A stretch of 64,000 nucleotides of DNA from Anaeromassilibacillus senegalensis (GCF_001261775.1 NZ_LN868538.1:558001-622000), one strand, 5' to 3'. Shown: positions 52,500-61,033, counted from the first letter of the stretch. Numbers and translations: made by a program. The notes: generated from the letters alone by a model not told the origin.

Positions 52500-53186
52500 A
52501 TGCCGTTTGACTACAAAAAGGAATACAAAGAGTATTATTTACCAAAAAATAAACCCAATATTATCGAGATTCCCTCTATGAATTTCGTGGCTGTTCGCGG
52601 AACAGGAAATCCCAACGCCGAGGACGGTGACTATCAGAAGGCCATCGGACTCCTCTATGGAATCGCTTTCACCATCAAGATGAGCTACAAAGGCAGCCAC
52701 AAAATAGACGGGTTTTTTGAATACGTCGTGCCGCCGCTGGAGGGCTTCTGGTGGATGGACGGCGTTGCGGATGGAATCGATTACAGCCGCAAGGATCAAT
52801 TCCATTGGATTTCTCTGATCCGGCTGCCGGACTTCGTCAAACAGGACGATTTTGACTGGGCGGTTGCGGAGGCCACGAAAAAGAAAAAGATGGATTTTTC
52901 AAAAGCAGAGTTTCTGACATATGCAGAAGGCCTGTGCGTGCAGTGTATGCACATCGGCCCCTACGACGATGAACCGGCCACCATTGAGTTGATGGACCGG
53001 TATGCGCAGGAAAACGGGTATATAACGGACATTTCCGATACCCGCTACCACCATGAAATTTATTTGAGCGACGCCCGCAAATGCGCACCGGAAAAGTTAA
53101 AGACGGTTATTCGCCATCCGGTGAAAAAAGCAGGACCTCCGGTCGGGACGCGCCTACGGCGAGAACCATTTTTACCTCATGGGTAA
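52500..53186 (+). CDS. GyrI-like small-molecule-binding protein, 3' end altered
   Basis: 228 residues starting behind GGAGG. The GyrI-like fold is recognisable: IIEIPSMNFVAVRGTGNPN, EYVVPPLEGFWWMDG, HWISLIRLPDFV, EGLCVQCMHIGPYDDEPATIELMDRY, YHHEIYLSDARKCAPEKLKTVIRHPV. Family members end near KTVIRHPVK. The last about 18 residues are encoded by an inserted inverted-repeat element, so the natural stop seems displaced. Probably stays functional. Such proteins bind drugs or small hydrophobic ligands. Confidence 0.85.
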   Translation: MPFDYKKEYKEYYLPKNKPNIIEIPSMNFVAVRGTGNPNAEDGDYQKAIGLLYGIAFTIKMSYKGSHKIDGFFEYVVPPLEGFWWMDGVADGIDYSRKDQFHWISLIRLPDFVKQDDFDWAVAEATKKKKMDFSKAEFLTYAEGLCVQCMHIGPYDDEPATIELMDRYAQENGYITDISDTRYHHEIYLSDARKCAPEKLKTVIRHPVKKAGPPVGTRLRREPFLPHG

Positions 53187-53285
53187 TTCGCAAAATGTGT
53201 TTATCTCCGTTTTTGAAAAGCGGCGATGGTCGTTTAGAACTTCTAGCGAGGCTTTAGCCTCTAGCGAGCGTCCCGACCAGAGGTC
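53134..53285. repeat. 152-bp MITE-like element with terminal inverted repeats
   Basis: Left end GACCTCCGGTCGGGACG and right end CGTCCCGACCAGAGGTC are inverted copies with one mismatch. Inside, GAGGCT-TT-AGCCTC and CTAGCGAG repeats form further hairpins. No coding capacity. It touches the last codons of the GyrI-like gene. Size and structure suggest a non-autonomous mobile or dispersed palindromic repeat. Confidence 0.7.
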
Positions 53286-53349
53286 AAGAACGAGTGGGAA
53301 CGAGTGATATGGTCCTTTATGGACCTTTTGTGTTGCCATGCAAATTTTT

Positions 53350-53383
53350 GGGGCTGTTGCAGTTTATATCCTGCAACAGCCCC
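53350..53383. terminator. Bidirectional terminator between GyrI-like and MerR genes
   Basis: GGGGCTGTTGCAG (53350-53362) and CTGCAACAGCCCC (53371-53383) form a perfect 13-base stem. T-rich sequence follows on the plus strand and TTTTTG-type sequence on the minus. Confidence 0.85.
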
Positions 53384-53523
53384 TTTACTATTTGTAATAT
53401 TTCCTGTTTAAATAACAAAATTCCGCATGTACAGCTCAAATCAGTCACAAACCGGCGCCGAAAGCGGAAGCTTTTCCAAATGCCATTTCAGCCATTTTAA
53501 CACAGGCTTTTTGAAATGCGTCG

Positions 53524-54390
53524 TTACTGCCGGTCAAGATAGGCCTTCAACGCCAGGCCGATAAACTTTGACGCACCTTCCCCGTACTTCTGATCTATCA
53601 CCTTTTGGTAAACCGGGCTGGAACAATAGGTCTCCGCCATAGTGGGCCAATAGTTCTCTCCCATGTCGATGCCCTTGTTGCTTTCGTTGACAAAGGAAAC
53701 AAACTCTGTAACCCGCTTCTGTATCTCGGGAGAAGCGGGGTCTTTGTGCAGGTCCGCCGTAAGATTTTTTGTAAGGATGTCCCCTCTGTCAAGCAGGCCT
53801 TCCACCTCGGACGGTACAATGGTTGGGCCGTGCTCCAAAAACTTTTTCAGGTTCTGCTTCATGGCTTCCGTATAGGTTTCCACATTACCGTATTGCTGTA
53901 CCGCGCCATCCGCAATCTCATGCTTGCGGGATTCCAAGTCTGCAACCATCTCGTTAAAGCGCTCCATGCTTCCAAGCTGTTCTACAATTTCAGCCGCATG
54001 CGTTTTTTTGAAGTCGTTTAGAACACGAAAATATTGGCTCATATCAAACTCTTTAAAGTCCATACAGGTTTCTCCTCTCACCAATCTGTCAAGCAGCGCT
54101 AATAAGGCGTCAAGGCGGTCGCGCTTGATCTGTATCAGCTCCCTCTGTTTTTGATACGCCGCGGCCTTATCAAAGCGGGGATTTTCCATAATTGCCTTGA
54201 TCTCCTTCAACGTAAAGGCAAGCTCTTTGAAAAACAAAATCTGTTGCAGCTTTTCCAACGCCTGGTCATCATACAAACGATACCCAGCCTCGGTAATCTG
54301 CGCCGGTTTTAGCAAGTCGATTTCATCGTAGAACTGAAGTGTCCGTACACTGACGCCCGTCAGCGACGAAACCTGTTTGACCGTCATCAT
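53524..54390 (-). CDS. MerR-family activator with TipAS ligand domain
   Basis: 288 residues from ATG 54390 (site AAGGGGG; a further ATG six codons upstream is possible). MerR winged helix: VKQVSSLTGVSVRTLQFYDEIDLLKP, YRLYDDQALEKLQQILFFKELAFTLKEIK. Coiled coil to about 130. TipAS domain in the C-terminal 150 residues (FNEMVADLESRKHEIADG, ENYWPTMAETYCSSPVYQKV). TipA-type proteins bind thiopeptides or other multidrug ligands and induce their own gene. No efflux gene is adjacent. Confidence 0.9.
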   Translation of the reverse strand: MMTVKQVSSLTGVSVRTLQFYDEIDLLKPAQITEAGYRLYDDQALEKLQQILFFKELAFTLKEIKAIMENPRFDKAAAYQKQRELIQIKRDRLDALLALLDRLVRGETCMDFKEFDMSQYFRVLNDFKKTHAAEIVEQLGSMERFNEMVADLESRKHEIADGAVQQYGNVETYTEAMKQNLKKFLEHGPTIVPSEVEGLLDRGDILTKNLTADLHKDPASPEIQKRVTEFVSFVNESNKGIDMGENYWPTMAETYCSSPVYQKVIDQKYGEGASKFIGLALKAYLDRQ

Positions 54391-54438
54391 CCCTGTTTCC
54401 CCCTTCATCGCGGTTATTCTTGTCTTCCCCTGTTTCTT

Positions 54439-54469
54439 ACTTTACACTATCACCATGCGTGAGGGTCAA
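54439..54469 (-). promoter_or_regulatory. MerR-type promoter with 19-bp spacer and dyad operator
   Basis: TTGACC (54464-54469 complement) and TAAAGT (54439-54444 complement) are separated by 19 bases, too long for normal sigma-A use and typical of MerR control. The spacer contains TCAC-N5-GTGA as a dyad. Confidence 0.85.
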
Positions 54470-54534
54470 CCCCTTTTTCATATTTTCACCCGCACATGTA
54501 CATGCATCCCCGATTCCGCAAATACAATATATAA

Positions 54535-54575
54535 AAACCCCCTGATGTAGTTGTTTTCCTACATCAGGGGGTTTT
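54535..54575. terminator. Bidirectional terminator after ilv operon
   Basis: Stem CCCCTGATGTAG / CTACATCAGGGG with a short T-rich loop, AAAAA and TTTTT on the outside. It ends the ilvB-ridA operon from the right and the merR region from the left. Confidence 0.88.
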
Positions 54576-54663
54576 TCCAATGTCCTTTTTTACCGGGGCT
54601 GTTACGCCTGCCCGCCAGGGGGATTGATCATACGGAACAGCATTTGCTTCCCACTGTACGCGG

Positions 54664-55038
54664 TTATTTTTGCACCGCGATGACCTCTACCTCGCACAGC
54701 ACGTTTTTTGGCAGCGTCTTGACCGCCACACAGGAACGGGCCGGCTTGCCGGTGAAATACTTTTCATACACCGCGTTGAACGCGCCAAAATCGCCCATAT
54801 CTGCAAGGAAGCAGGTGGTCTTCACAACATCCTCATAGCCACAGCATGCAGCTTCCAGGATGGCACCCACGTTCTTCATCACCTGTTCCGCCTGAATGGA
54901 GATATCCCCGTCCGCAATTTCGCCGGTCGCCGGGACAATCGGAATCTGTCCAGACGCAAACACCATGCCGTTGACCACCTTTGCCTGGGAATACGGTCCG
55001 ATCGCCGCCGGAGCCTTGGAGGTAACAATTGTTTCCAT
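54664..55038 (-). CDS. ridA: RidA family enamine/imine deaminase
   Basis: 124 residues from ATG 55038 behind AGAAGG; the longer frame reads into the ilvA stop region. Motifs: APAAIGPYSQAKVVNGMVFASGQIP, EQVMKNVGAILEAACCGYEDVVKTTCFLADMGDF, NAVYEKYFTGKPARSCVAVKTLP with the conserved Arg, and CEVEVIAV. It hydrolyses 2-aminoacrylate and 2-aminobutenoate made by IlvA. Last gene of the operon, 29 bases after ilvA. Confidence 0.93.
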   Translation of the reverse strand: METIVTSKAPAAIGPYSQAKVVNGMVFASGQIPIVPATGEIADGDISIQAEQVMKNVGAILEAACCGYEDVVKTTCFLADMGDFGAFNAVYEKYFTGKPARSCVAVKTLPKNVLCEVEVIAVQK

Positions 55039-55066
55039 CGTAAAAACCTTCTTTCTGAAAATTCCG

Positions 55067-56278
55067 TTAACCAATATTATAACGCTTTACAATGTGATAA
55101 CCCGCGTCCGCGATGGCCTTGCTGATCTGTTCGATGTGCTCGCGGTTGCGGGTTTCCATCGCAATGCGCAGATAGCAGCCGTTGATGTCGGTGTCCTCGC
55201 CGCCGCGGTCGTGGTGAACGCTGACCACATTTGCGCCCAGGTCCGCGATCATCGCGGAAACTTCCTTGAGCTGTCCGGGCTTATCGACCATCTCAATGAT
55301 CAGTTCAGCGGAACGTCCCGCCTTCAGCAAACCGCGGTTGATCACTTTGGACAGGATGGTCACGTCGATGTTGCCGCCGGAGAGCAGGCAGGCCACCTTC
55401 TTGCCCTTGATGTCCACCTTGTTAAACAGGGCGGCGGCCACCGCCACCGCGCCCGCGCCCTCTGTGATGAGCTTCTGCTGCTCGATCAGCGCCAGGACCG
55501 CGGTCGCTGTCTCATCGTCGCTGACAGTGACGATGCCGTCCACATACTTGCTGCACATCTCATAGGTCAGATCGCCCGGGCACTTGACCGCAATGCCGTC
55601 CGCAAACGTGGAGACGCCGGGCAGCGCGTGCGGTTCGTTCTGCGCCAGGGATTCCTTCATGCTGGCCGCGCCGCTTGCCTGTACGCCGTACACTTTGCAG
55701 TTGGGGTTCAGGGATTTGATGGCGAACGCCACGCCTGAGATCAGCCCGCCGCCGCCCACCGGGACGATGGCAACGTCCATGTCGGGCAGTTGTTTCAGCA
55801 GCTCCAACCCGATGGTGCCCTGTCCAGCGATGACGTCAGGATCATTAAACGGATGGATAAAGGTCATATTCCGCTCTTTTTGCAGTTCCACCGCGCGATT
55901 GTACGCGTCGTCGTACACGCCTTTGACCAGCTCGACCTCCGCGCCGTAGCTCTTGGTGGCCTCCACCTTGGAGATCGGCGCGCCGTCCGGGATGCAGATC
56001 AGGGACGGGATGCCGTTTTTGGCCGCCGCCAACGCAACGCCCTGCGCGTGATTGCCCGCCGAACAGGCAATGACGCCGTGGCTCTTTTCCTCATCGCTCA
56101 GCTGCGAAATCTTATAGTACGCGCCGCGCACCTTAAAGGAACCGGTCACCTGCAGGTTTTCTGTTTTGAGATAGATCTCGCTTTCCGGATTGATCTGCGG
56201 CGCCGGGATCATATCGGTTTTGCGGATGACCTGCTTGAGCACATATGCGGCATGATAGACTTTATCCAACGTTAACAT
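55067..56278 (-). CDS. ilvA: Threonine ammonia-lyase
   Basis: 403 residues from ATG 56278 with GGGGG upstream. PLP-binding Lys49 in TGSFKVRGAYYK, phosphate-binding loop PVGGGGLISG, SAGNHAQGVALAA. C-terminal ACT domain about 330-403 (ELIIEMVDKPGQLKEVSAMIADLGANVVSVHHDRGG). One ACT domain and about 400 residues is the shorter IlvA/TdcB type. Makes 2-oxobutanoate from threonine, the isoleucine precursor. Cotranscribed with ilvBN and ridA under the T-box. Confidence 0.93.
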   Translation of the reverse strand: MLTLDKVYHAAYVLKQVIRKTDMIPAPQINPESEIYLKTENLQVTGSFKVRGAYYKISQLSDEEKSHGVIACSAGNHAQGVALAAAKNGIPSLICIPDGAPISKVEATKSYGAEVELVKGVYDDAYNRAVELQKERNMTFIHPFNDPDVIAGQGTIGLELLKQLPDMDVAIVPVGGGGLISGVAFAIKSLNPNCKVYGVQASGAASMKESLAQNEPHALPGVSTFADGIAVKCPGDLTYEMCSKYVDGIVTVSDDETATAVLALIEQQKLITEGAGAVAVAAALFNKVDIKGKKVACLLSGGNIDVTILSKVINRGLLKAGRSAELIIEMVDKPGQLKEVSAMIADLGANVVSVHHDRGGEDTDINGCYLRIAMETRNREHIEQISKAIADAGYHIVKRYNIG

Positions 56279-56354
56279 GATTTTACCCCCATCACAGTCA
56301 TTGTATTTCCGCTTCCCGCATCCGCGCTGGGATGGAGGGGAACCAGGTTTTATT

Positions 56355-56843
56355 TTATTTTGGCATTGCCATTGCACCCGTGCGCAGGATTTTCAGCACA
56401 TGGTACGGATTGTAGAGCTCAATAAAGGAATTAATGGTCGTCGCGTCGCCGGTCAGCTCCAGAATCATGGAGGTGGCCTCCACGCTGAGGATGTTCGCGC
56501 GGAACACATTGGCCATCTCGACCAGCTTTTCACTGTTCTGGACGGTGCGTTCCACCTTAATGAGCAGATGCTCCCGCACCACGGAAGCGTTCGGGTCCAC
56601 AATATCCACCTGCTCAATGTCTACCAGCTTGCTGACCTGTTTATCCACCTGCCGCACAATGCGGTCGTCGCCCTTGACGACAATCAAAATGCGGGAATAC
56701 TCCGTATTCTCCGTCTGTGCCGCTACAATACTCAGAATATTGTAGCAACGGCGGCTGAACAGGCCGGAAATACGCAGGAGCACGCCGGGGTTGTTCTTTG
56801 CGAGTATGGAGATGATATATTCTCTTTCTACTGGATACGCCAT
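56355..56843 (-). CDS. ilvN: Acetolactate synthase small subunit
   Basis: 162 residues from ATG 56843 behind GGAGGA. N-terminal ACT domain: YIISILAKNNPGVLLRISGLFSRRCYNILSIVAAQTE, SRILIVVKGDD, QVSKLVDIEQVD. C-terminal ALS_ss_C: LLIKVERT, FRANILSVEATSMILELTGD, SFIELYNPYHVLKILRTGAMAM. It activates the catalytic subunit and gives valine feedback inhibition. Fifteen bases after ilvB. Confidence 0.95.
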   Translation of the reverse strand: MAYPVEREYIISILAKNNPGVLLRISGLFSRRCYNILSIVAAQTENTEYSRILIVVKGDDRIVRQVDKQVSKLVDIEQVDIVDPNASVVREHLLIKVERTVQNSEKLVEMANVFRANILSVEATSMILELTGDATTINSFIELYNPYHVLKILRTGAMAMPK

Positions 56844-56857
56844 GTTCGCTCCTCCTA

Positions 56858-58531
56858 TCACATTTCCAGAATCGGGTCTTCCACGGAAGCACCCGCGGGC
56901 ACCATGGGCAGGACGTTGACGTCCTTATCGATCAGGCAGTTGATCAGCACCGGTTCGCGCAGAGCCAGCGCCTGCACCAAAACAGGACGCACGTCGTCTT
57001 TGGTGCGGATGGTAAACGCCTTTGCGCCGAACGCCTGCGCCAACAGCTCAAAATTGGTGTTTTTATCAAGGTCCGTCTGGGAAAAGCGACTGTCATAGAA
57101 CAGCTTCTGCCACTGGCGCACCATGCCCAGCACGGAATTGTTAAAGACGATTTCCAGCACAGGGACGTTATACGCCACAGCGGTGGAAAGCTCGTTGCAA
57201 TTCATATGGAAGCTGCCGTCGCCCGTGATATTGACGACGCGTTTCTCCGGGTTGGCGATTTGCGCGCCGATGGCCGCGCCCAGGCCGAAGCCCATGGTTC
57301 CCAATCCGCCGGAGGTGATGAAACGGCGCGGCGCGCGGTAACGGTAGAACTGCGCCGCCCACATCTGATGCTGGCCCACATCCGTGACGATGATCGCATC
57401 GGAATCGGTCAGTTCGTCCAGCGTTTCCAGGATCATCTGGGGCGTCACACCGTTCGGGTCCGCCACACTCTGGGAGAGCGGGAATTCCTTCTGCCATTTT
57501 GCAATGCCGGCCATCCAATCCGCATGGTCCTGCTGCTCCAAACGGCAATTCAGCTCGGCCAGGATTTCCTTCGCATCGCCCTTGAGCTTGAGGGCCACGT
57601 CAATATTCTTGTTAAACTCTGCGGAGTCAATATCGATCTGGATGATCTGGCAACGCTGCGCAAAAAGCTTTGCGTTGCACAGCACACGATCCGAAAAACG
57701 GGTGCCGACCGCGACAAAGAGGTCGCAGTCTTTAATCGCCAACGCCGCGGTGTTGGTGCCGTGCATGCCCAGCATGCCCATGTAGCGGCTGTCCGTCTGG
57801 TCGTAACCGCCCTGGCACATCAGCGAGCAGGACACCGGCGCGTCCAGCCGGTCCGCAAAGGTTTTCAGCTCGTCAAACGCTTCCGCGGCAATGACGCCGC
57901 CGCCCGCGTAGATAAACGGACGCTTTGCCTGCTGTAACATCTCCATCGCCTGTTCAAAACGCTCCTCGACCGGGAACAGGTGCTTTACCTCCAGAACGGG
58001 ATCGTTCCGGTGGGTAAACGTCACCTTCTGCGCCGTGATGTCCTTGGGGATGTCGACCAGAACCGGGCCTTTGCGCCCGCTGTTGGCAATTTCAAACGCC
58101 TGCCGCAGGACATCCGCCAGCTTGTTGACGTCTTTTACCAGAAAATTATGCTTGGTCACCGGCATGGTGATGCCTGTAATGTCGACCTCCTGAAAGCTGT
58201 CCAGCCCCAGCAGGTCGAGGTTTACGTTGCCCGTGATGGCCACCATCGGCACGGAATCCATATACGCGGTGGCGATGCCCGTCACCAGATTCGTCGCACC
58301 GGGGCCGGAGGTTGCAATACAGACGCCCGTTTTGCCCGTGGACCGCGCATAGCCGTCCGCGGCGTGGGCCGCCCCCTGTTCGTGCGCGGTGCGCACATGA
58401 TTGATGCGGTCCCGATACTCGTACAGCGCGTCGTAGATGTACAGCACTGAACCGCCCGGATACCCGAACACGGTATCTACGCCCTGCTCCAGCAGACATT
58501 CCATGATGACCTGCGCCCCTGTCAATACCAT
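56858..58531 (-). CDS. ilvB: Acetolactate synthase large subunit
   Basis: 557 residues from ATG 58531 behind GGAGGA; a longer frame runs into the T-box terminator and is rejected. TPP-enzyme motifs: GYPGGSVLYIYDALYE, HEQGAAHAADGYARSTGKTGV with the catalytic Glu, GITMPVTKHNFLVKD, SGGLGTMGFGLGAAIGAQIA and the GDGSFHMNCNEL cofactor motif. Condenses two pyruvate, or pyruvate with 2-oxobutanoate, in the first common step of valine, leucine and isoleucine synthesis. First gene of the T-box operon. Confidence 0.96.
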   Translation of the reverse strand: MVLTGAQVIMECLLEQGVDTVFGYPGGSVLYIYDALYEYRDRINHVRTAHEQGAAHAADGYARSTGKTGVCIATSGPGATNLVTGIATAYMDSVPMVAITGNVNLDLLGLDSFQEVDITGITMPVTKHNFLVKDVNKLADVLRQAFEIANSGRKGPVLVDIPKDITAQKVTFTHRNDPVLEVKHLFPVEERFEQAMEMLQQAKRPFIYAGGGVIAAEAFDELKTFADRLDAPVSCSLMCQGGYDQTDSRYMGMLGMHGTNTAALAIKDCDLFVAVGTRFSDRVLCNAKLFAQRCQIIQIDIDSAEFNKNIDVALKLKGDAKEILAELNCRLEQQDHADWMAGIAKWQKEFPLSQSVADPNGVTPQMILETLDELTDSDAIIVTDVGQHQMWAAQFYRYRAPRRFITSGGLGTMGFGLGAAIGAQIANPEKRVVNITGDGSFHMNCNELSTAVAYNVPVLEIVFNNSVLGMVRQWQKLFYDSRFSQTDLDKNTNFELLAQAFGAKAFTIRTKDDVRPVLVQALALREPVLINCLIDKDVNVLPMVPAGASVEDPILEM

Positions 58532-58579
58532 AATTGATTCCTCCTGACATATCTTCCCTGTAATCGTGATAAACAAAAA

Positions 58580-58870
58580 AGCCTTCGTCTCTGAATTAGA
58601 GACGAAGGCTATCAGCTTCCGCGGTACCACTCTAAGTGCTGCAATGCAGCCGCTCACGTGTATCTAGCAATACACTCTCCTGTAACGGTGAGAAACCGGA
58701 CGCGCCTACTTGCCCACAACGGGGGTTCAGCCGCCTGCTCCGGGGTGATGTCCTGTATGCTCCGCACCGCCTTACACCACCCGGCGGCTCTCTGAAGCGG
58801 CTTACATACGCTCCGTCCCCATCATCGCGAAACCGTGCACGTTTGCAACGGTCTTTATTCAACTGTATTG
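58580..58870 (-). promoter_or_regulatory. T-box riboswitch (specifier read as ATC, Ile)
   Basis: The T-box sequence AGAGTGGTACCGCGG is at 58619-58633 (complement). It is followed by a terminator hairpin at 58580-58610 with a T tail. Stem I lies further upstream: GTATG/CATAC above and GGGG/CCCC below enclose the specifier loop whose 3' side reads AGGACATCA. The codon next to the final A is ATC (58747-58749 complement). Uncharged tRNA-Ile should favour the antiterminator and switch the operon on. Confidence 0.9.
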
Positions 58871-58875
58871 TTACT

Positions 58876-58905
58876 AATATATCCCACAGGGCACGGTTTT
58901 GTCAA
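58876..58905 (-). promoter_or_regulatory. Promoter of the ilv operon
   Basis: TTGACA (58900-58905 complement), 18-base spacer, TATATT (58876-58881 complement), just upstream of the T-box leader. Confidence 0.75.
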
Positions 58906-58939
58906 CCCATATTCCAAAATTTTTCTGCGATCCCATTTG

Positions 58940-59395
58940 TCAGCAGATCCATTCTGTCACGCGGTCGGGCAGGACAATGCCGTTCAGATGGTCGATCTCA
59001 TGGCAAAAGCACTTTGCCCGCTCGCCGTCTCCGGTCAAAATCTGTTCTTCACCGTTTTCGTCCAGCGCCTGGACAATCACCTTCTGCGGGCGCACGGTTT
59101 TCCCAAAACGGTCCGGAAAGCTCAAACAGCCTTCCAGGCACTCCTGTACGCCGCTGCTGCCGACGATCTTCGGGTTTACCAGCTTCATCAGATGCCCGTC
59201 CCCCATGTCGATCACCACAAGCCGCTTGAGAATGCCGACCTGGCACGCCGCCAGGCCCGCGCCGTTGCCAAGGGCGTACATGGTATCCGCCATGTCGTCC
59301 AGCAGCTGCCGGATTTTATCGTCCACCTCCGGCACTTCACGGCTCTTCTTCCGCAAAATCTCATCGTCCTCGTACCGCAAATTCCGCAGCGCCAT
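58940..59395 (-). CDS. def: Peptide deformylase
   Basis: 151 residues. Motif I GNGAGLAACQVG, motif II ECLEGCLSFP with the Cys ligand, motif III CHEIDHLNGIVLPDRV with the two His ligands and catalytic Glu. Removes the formyl group from nascent proteins. Class-typical length. The ATG overlaps the stop of the XRE gene by one base, so the two are cotranscribed. Confidence 0.95.
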   Translation of the reverse strand: MALRNLRYEDDEILRKKSREVPEVDDKIRQLLDDMADTMYALGNGAGLAACQVGILKRLVVIDMGDGHLMKLVNPKIVGSSGVQECLEGCLSFPDRFGKTVRPQKVIVQALDENGEEQILTGDGERAKCFCHEIDHLNGIVLPDRVTEWIC

Positions 59396-59631
59396 CAGAC
59401 TTCCCCCCTGCTCTTTTCCGCGCGCGATTTCTTTTCGCTCTCCTCAAATAGGAACACGTCCTCGATCCGGCAGCCGAACACCTGAGCGATGTCGTACGCC
59501 AGCCAGATGGACGGTTCAAACTTTTCCGCCTCGATGGCGTGAATCGCCTGCCGGGACGTCCCCACCAGTTTTCCCAATTGTTCCTGTGTCAGCCCCTGCG
59601 CCTCGCGCAGCTCCCGGATCCGGTTTTTCAA
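59395..59631 (-). CDS. Small XRE-family regulator upstream of def
   Basis: 78 residues from TTG 59631 with AGGAG eight bases before; this gives the family start KNRIRELREAQGLTQEQLGKLVG. ATG 59649 is a less likely alternative. Helix-turn-helix GLTQEQLGKLVGTSRQAIHAIEAEKFEPS, then VFGCRIEDVFLFEE and a basic-acidic tail. Such small HTH proteins usually regulate their own operon. Confidence 0.82.
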   Translation of the reverse strand: MKNRIRELREAQGLTQEQLGKLVGTSRQAIHAIEAEKFEPSIWLAYDIAQVFGCRIEDVFLFEESEKKSRAEKSRGEV

Positions 59632-59704
59632 GCGCCCCACTCCTGTCATGTTTACCTTACATCCATCATACAGCCATGGCGGCGGAATGTCAAGGGCGGT
59701 ACGG

Positions 59705-60100
59705 TTATTTCCTCTCTCTTCCACAGGATGGGCAGGTATTTTCATGCACACAAAGCCGCTCCCCGCAGGCGTAGCAGGTCCAGCGTGCGCCCTCTTTTTG
59801 CAAGAACGCGTCCATCCCTTCCGTCTGTACGGTCCGCAAGTTTTCCAGCAGACTGACGTTGTACTGCTTCTGATACCGCCGGTCCAGCCGTTTTACGCGC
59901 TCACAGGGAAAATCCGGGCAGGCTTCGCAGCGCCCGCCCTCCGTACGTTCCATCGCGCAGCTTTTGATCGCGCAGTTCCGGCAGTGGCCCGGCTTTCCCG
60001 CACCGTCGGCCCGGCAGCCCGGGCAGTTCTTCTTCTCCCTCTGATAAACGGCACACAAAGCGCAGTTCATTCCACAGGGTGCGATTGCCTCCCGCCTCAC
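59705..60100 (-). CDS. Cysteine-rich DUF3795-type protein
   Basis: 131 residues from GTG 60100, overlapping the stop of the glycosylase gene by four bases. N-terminal APCGMNCALCAVYQREKKNCPGC, CRNCAIKSC and CEACPDFPCERVKRLDRRY match the DUF3795 pattern. The C-terminal part has a second zinc ribbon (WTCYACGERLC, CPSCG). Role unknown; commonly found in anaerobes. Confidence 0.8.
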   Translation of the reverse strand: MRREAIAPCGMNCALCAVYQREKKNCPGCRADGAGKPGHCRNCAIKSCAMERTEGGRCEACPDFPCERVKRLDRRYQKQYNVSLLENLRTVQTEGMDAFLQKEGARWTCYACGERLCVHENTCPSCGRERK

Positions 60101-60927
60101 CGGATCATCGGCTGGCAGATCGGGCAGAAATACACATTGCCGCCCAGATAGGCCTGGCGCACCAGCGGGCCGCCGCACTGCAAACAGGGATACTGTACGG
60201 TATTTTTGGAAAGAAAGGAGCGGTATCCGCCCGGATTTCCAAACAGGTCCTTTTCTGTATCCCTGCCCCCCTGCTCCGTCATTTCCCGCAGTGTGTGCTT
60301 CACGCTTTGAAACAGCCTGTCCCGCTGCTCCCTGTCCAATGCCCCCGCCCGCGACTTCGGATGCAGGCCCGCCCGGTACAGGATGTCCTGCAAGGTCCCG
60401 TTGCCCAGGCCGGGAATCCGCTGCTCCGTCGCCAACAGGCCCTTGACGCTCAACGTGGGTTTGATTTCATCCCACAGGCTGTCAAAATACACGCGGTCAA
60501 ACGCGCCGGTCAGCGGGTTGGGCTTCTCTTTGGCAACCGTATAATAAAAATTGTCGTTTTCCCCTTCCAGGAACGCCCAGATCCCCCCATACATCTGGAT
60601 GGTACAGACCAGAGTGGAACCATCCGTGAACCGGACACAGAGCTGGTGCTTCGCCGGAAGTTTCTCCCCCGCGGCATAATAGCGGATATTCGCACCGTCG
60701 CCAAATAACAGCCGCGCGTCGCCCAGCGTGATTTCCACCTGTCCCGCCAGCGCTTCCGCACGCTCCACAGTGCGTCCCTCCAGCAGGGCCGGATATCCCT
60801 CCGGGTCCCCGGAATAAAACGCAAACCCGTGCGGCGAGGCGTTTGCCTCAACTGACGCAATCTGTTTTCCCGCAACGGTCTGATTCAATTGCTTTGCAAT
60901 GGTATGGCTCTCCGGTATTTCCAACAT
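60097..60927 (-). CDS. Fpg/Nei-family DNA glycosylase homologue without N-terminal proline
   Basis: 276 residues from ATG 60927 behind AGGAGGGGG. It starts MLEIPESHT where active Fpg and Nei enzymes start with MPELPE, so the Schiff-base proline is Leu. Glu3 remains. The H2TH region is present (LLATEQRIPGLGNGTLQDILYRAGLHP) and a C-terminal zinc finger (CLQCGGPLVRQAYLGGNVYFCPICQ). It may still bind damaged DNA, or use a different mechanism. The next gene is coupled. Confidence 0.88.
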   Translation of the reverse strand: MLEIPESHTIAKQLNQTVAGKQIASVEANASPHGFAFYSGDPEGYPALLEGRTVERAEALAGQVEITLGDARLLFGDGANIRYYAAGEKLPAKHQLCVRFTDGSTLVCTIQMYGGIWAFLEGENDNFYYTVAKEKPNPLTGAFDRVYFDSLWDEIKPTLSVKGLLATEQRIPGLGNGTLQDILYRAGLHPKSRAGALDREQRDRLFQSVKHTLREMTEQGGRDTEKDLFGNPGGYRSFLSKNTVQYPCLQCGGPLVRQAYLGGNVYFCPICQPMIR

Positions 60928-60996
60928 TTCTCTCCCCCTCCTTTTGGTCCAGTATACAGGATAAAACTGGACAAGTAGCTGTCCTATATAAAACGG

Positions 60997-61028
60997 CCCG
61001 TCCCACACTTTTTACCGCGCGGGACGGG
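60997..61028 (-). terminator. Terminator after GNAT gene
   Basis: CCCGTCCC / GGGACGGG stem with a 16-base loop and a TTTTAT run on the minus strand. Confidence 0.75.
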
Positions 61029-61033
61029 TCTTC

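Noticed and set aside
58750..58760. T-box specifier read as TAC (Tyr)
   Set aside because: That triplet lies in the GTATG/CATAC stem; ATC is next to the closing helix and fits the ilv genes.
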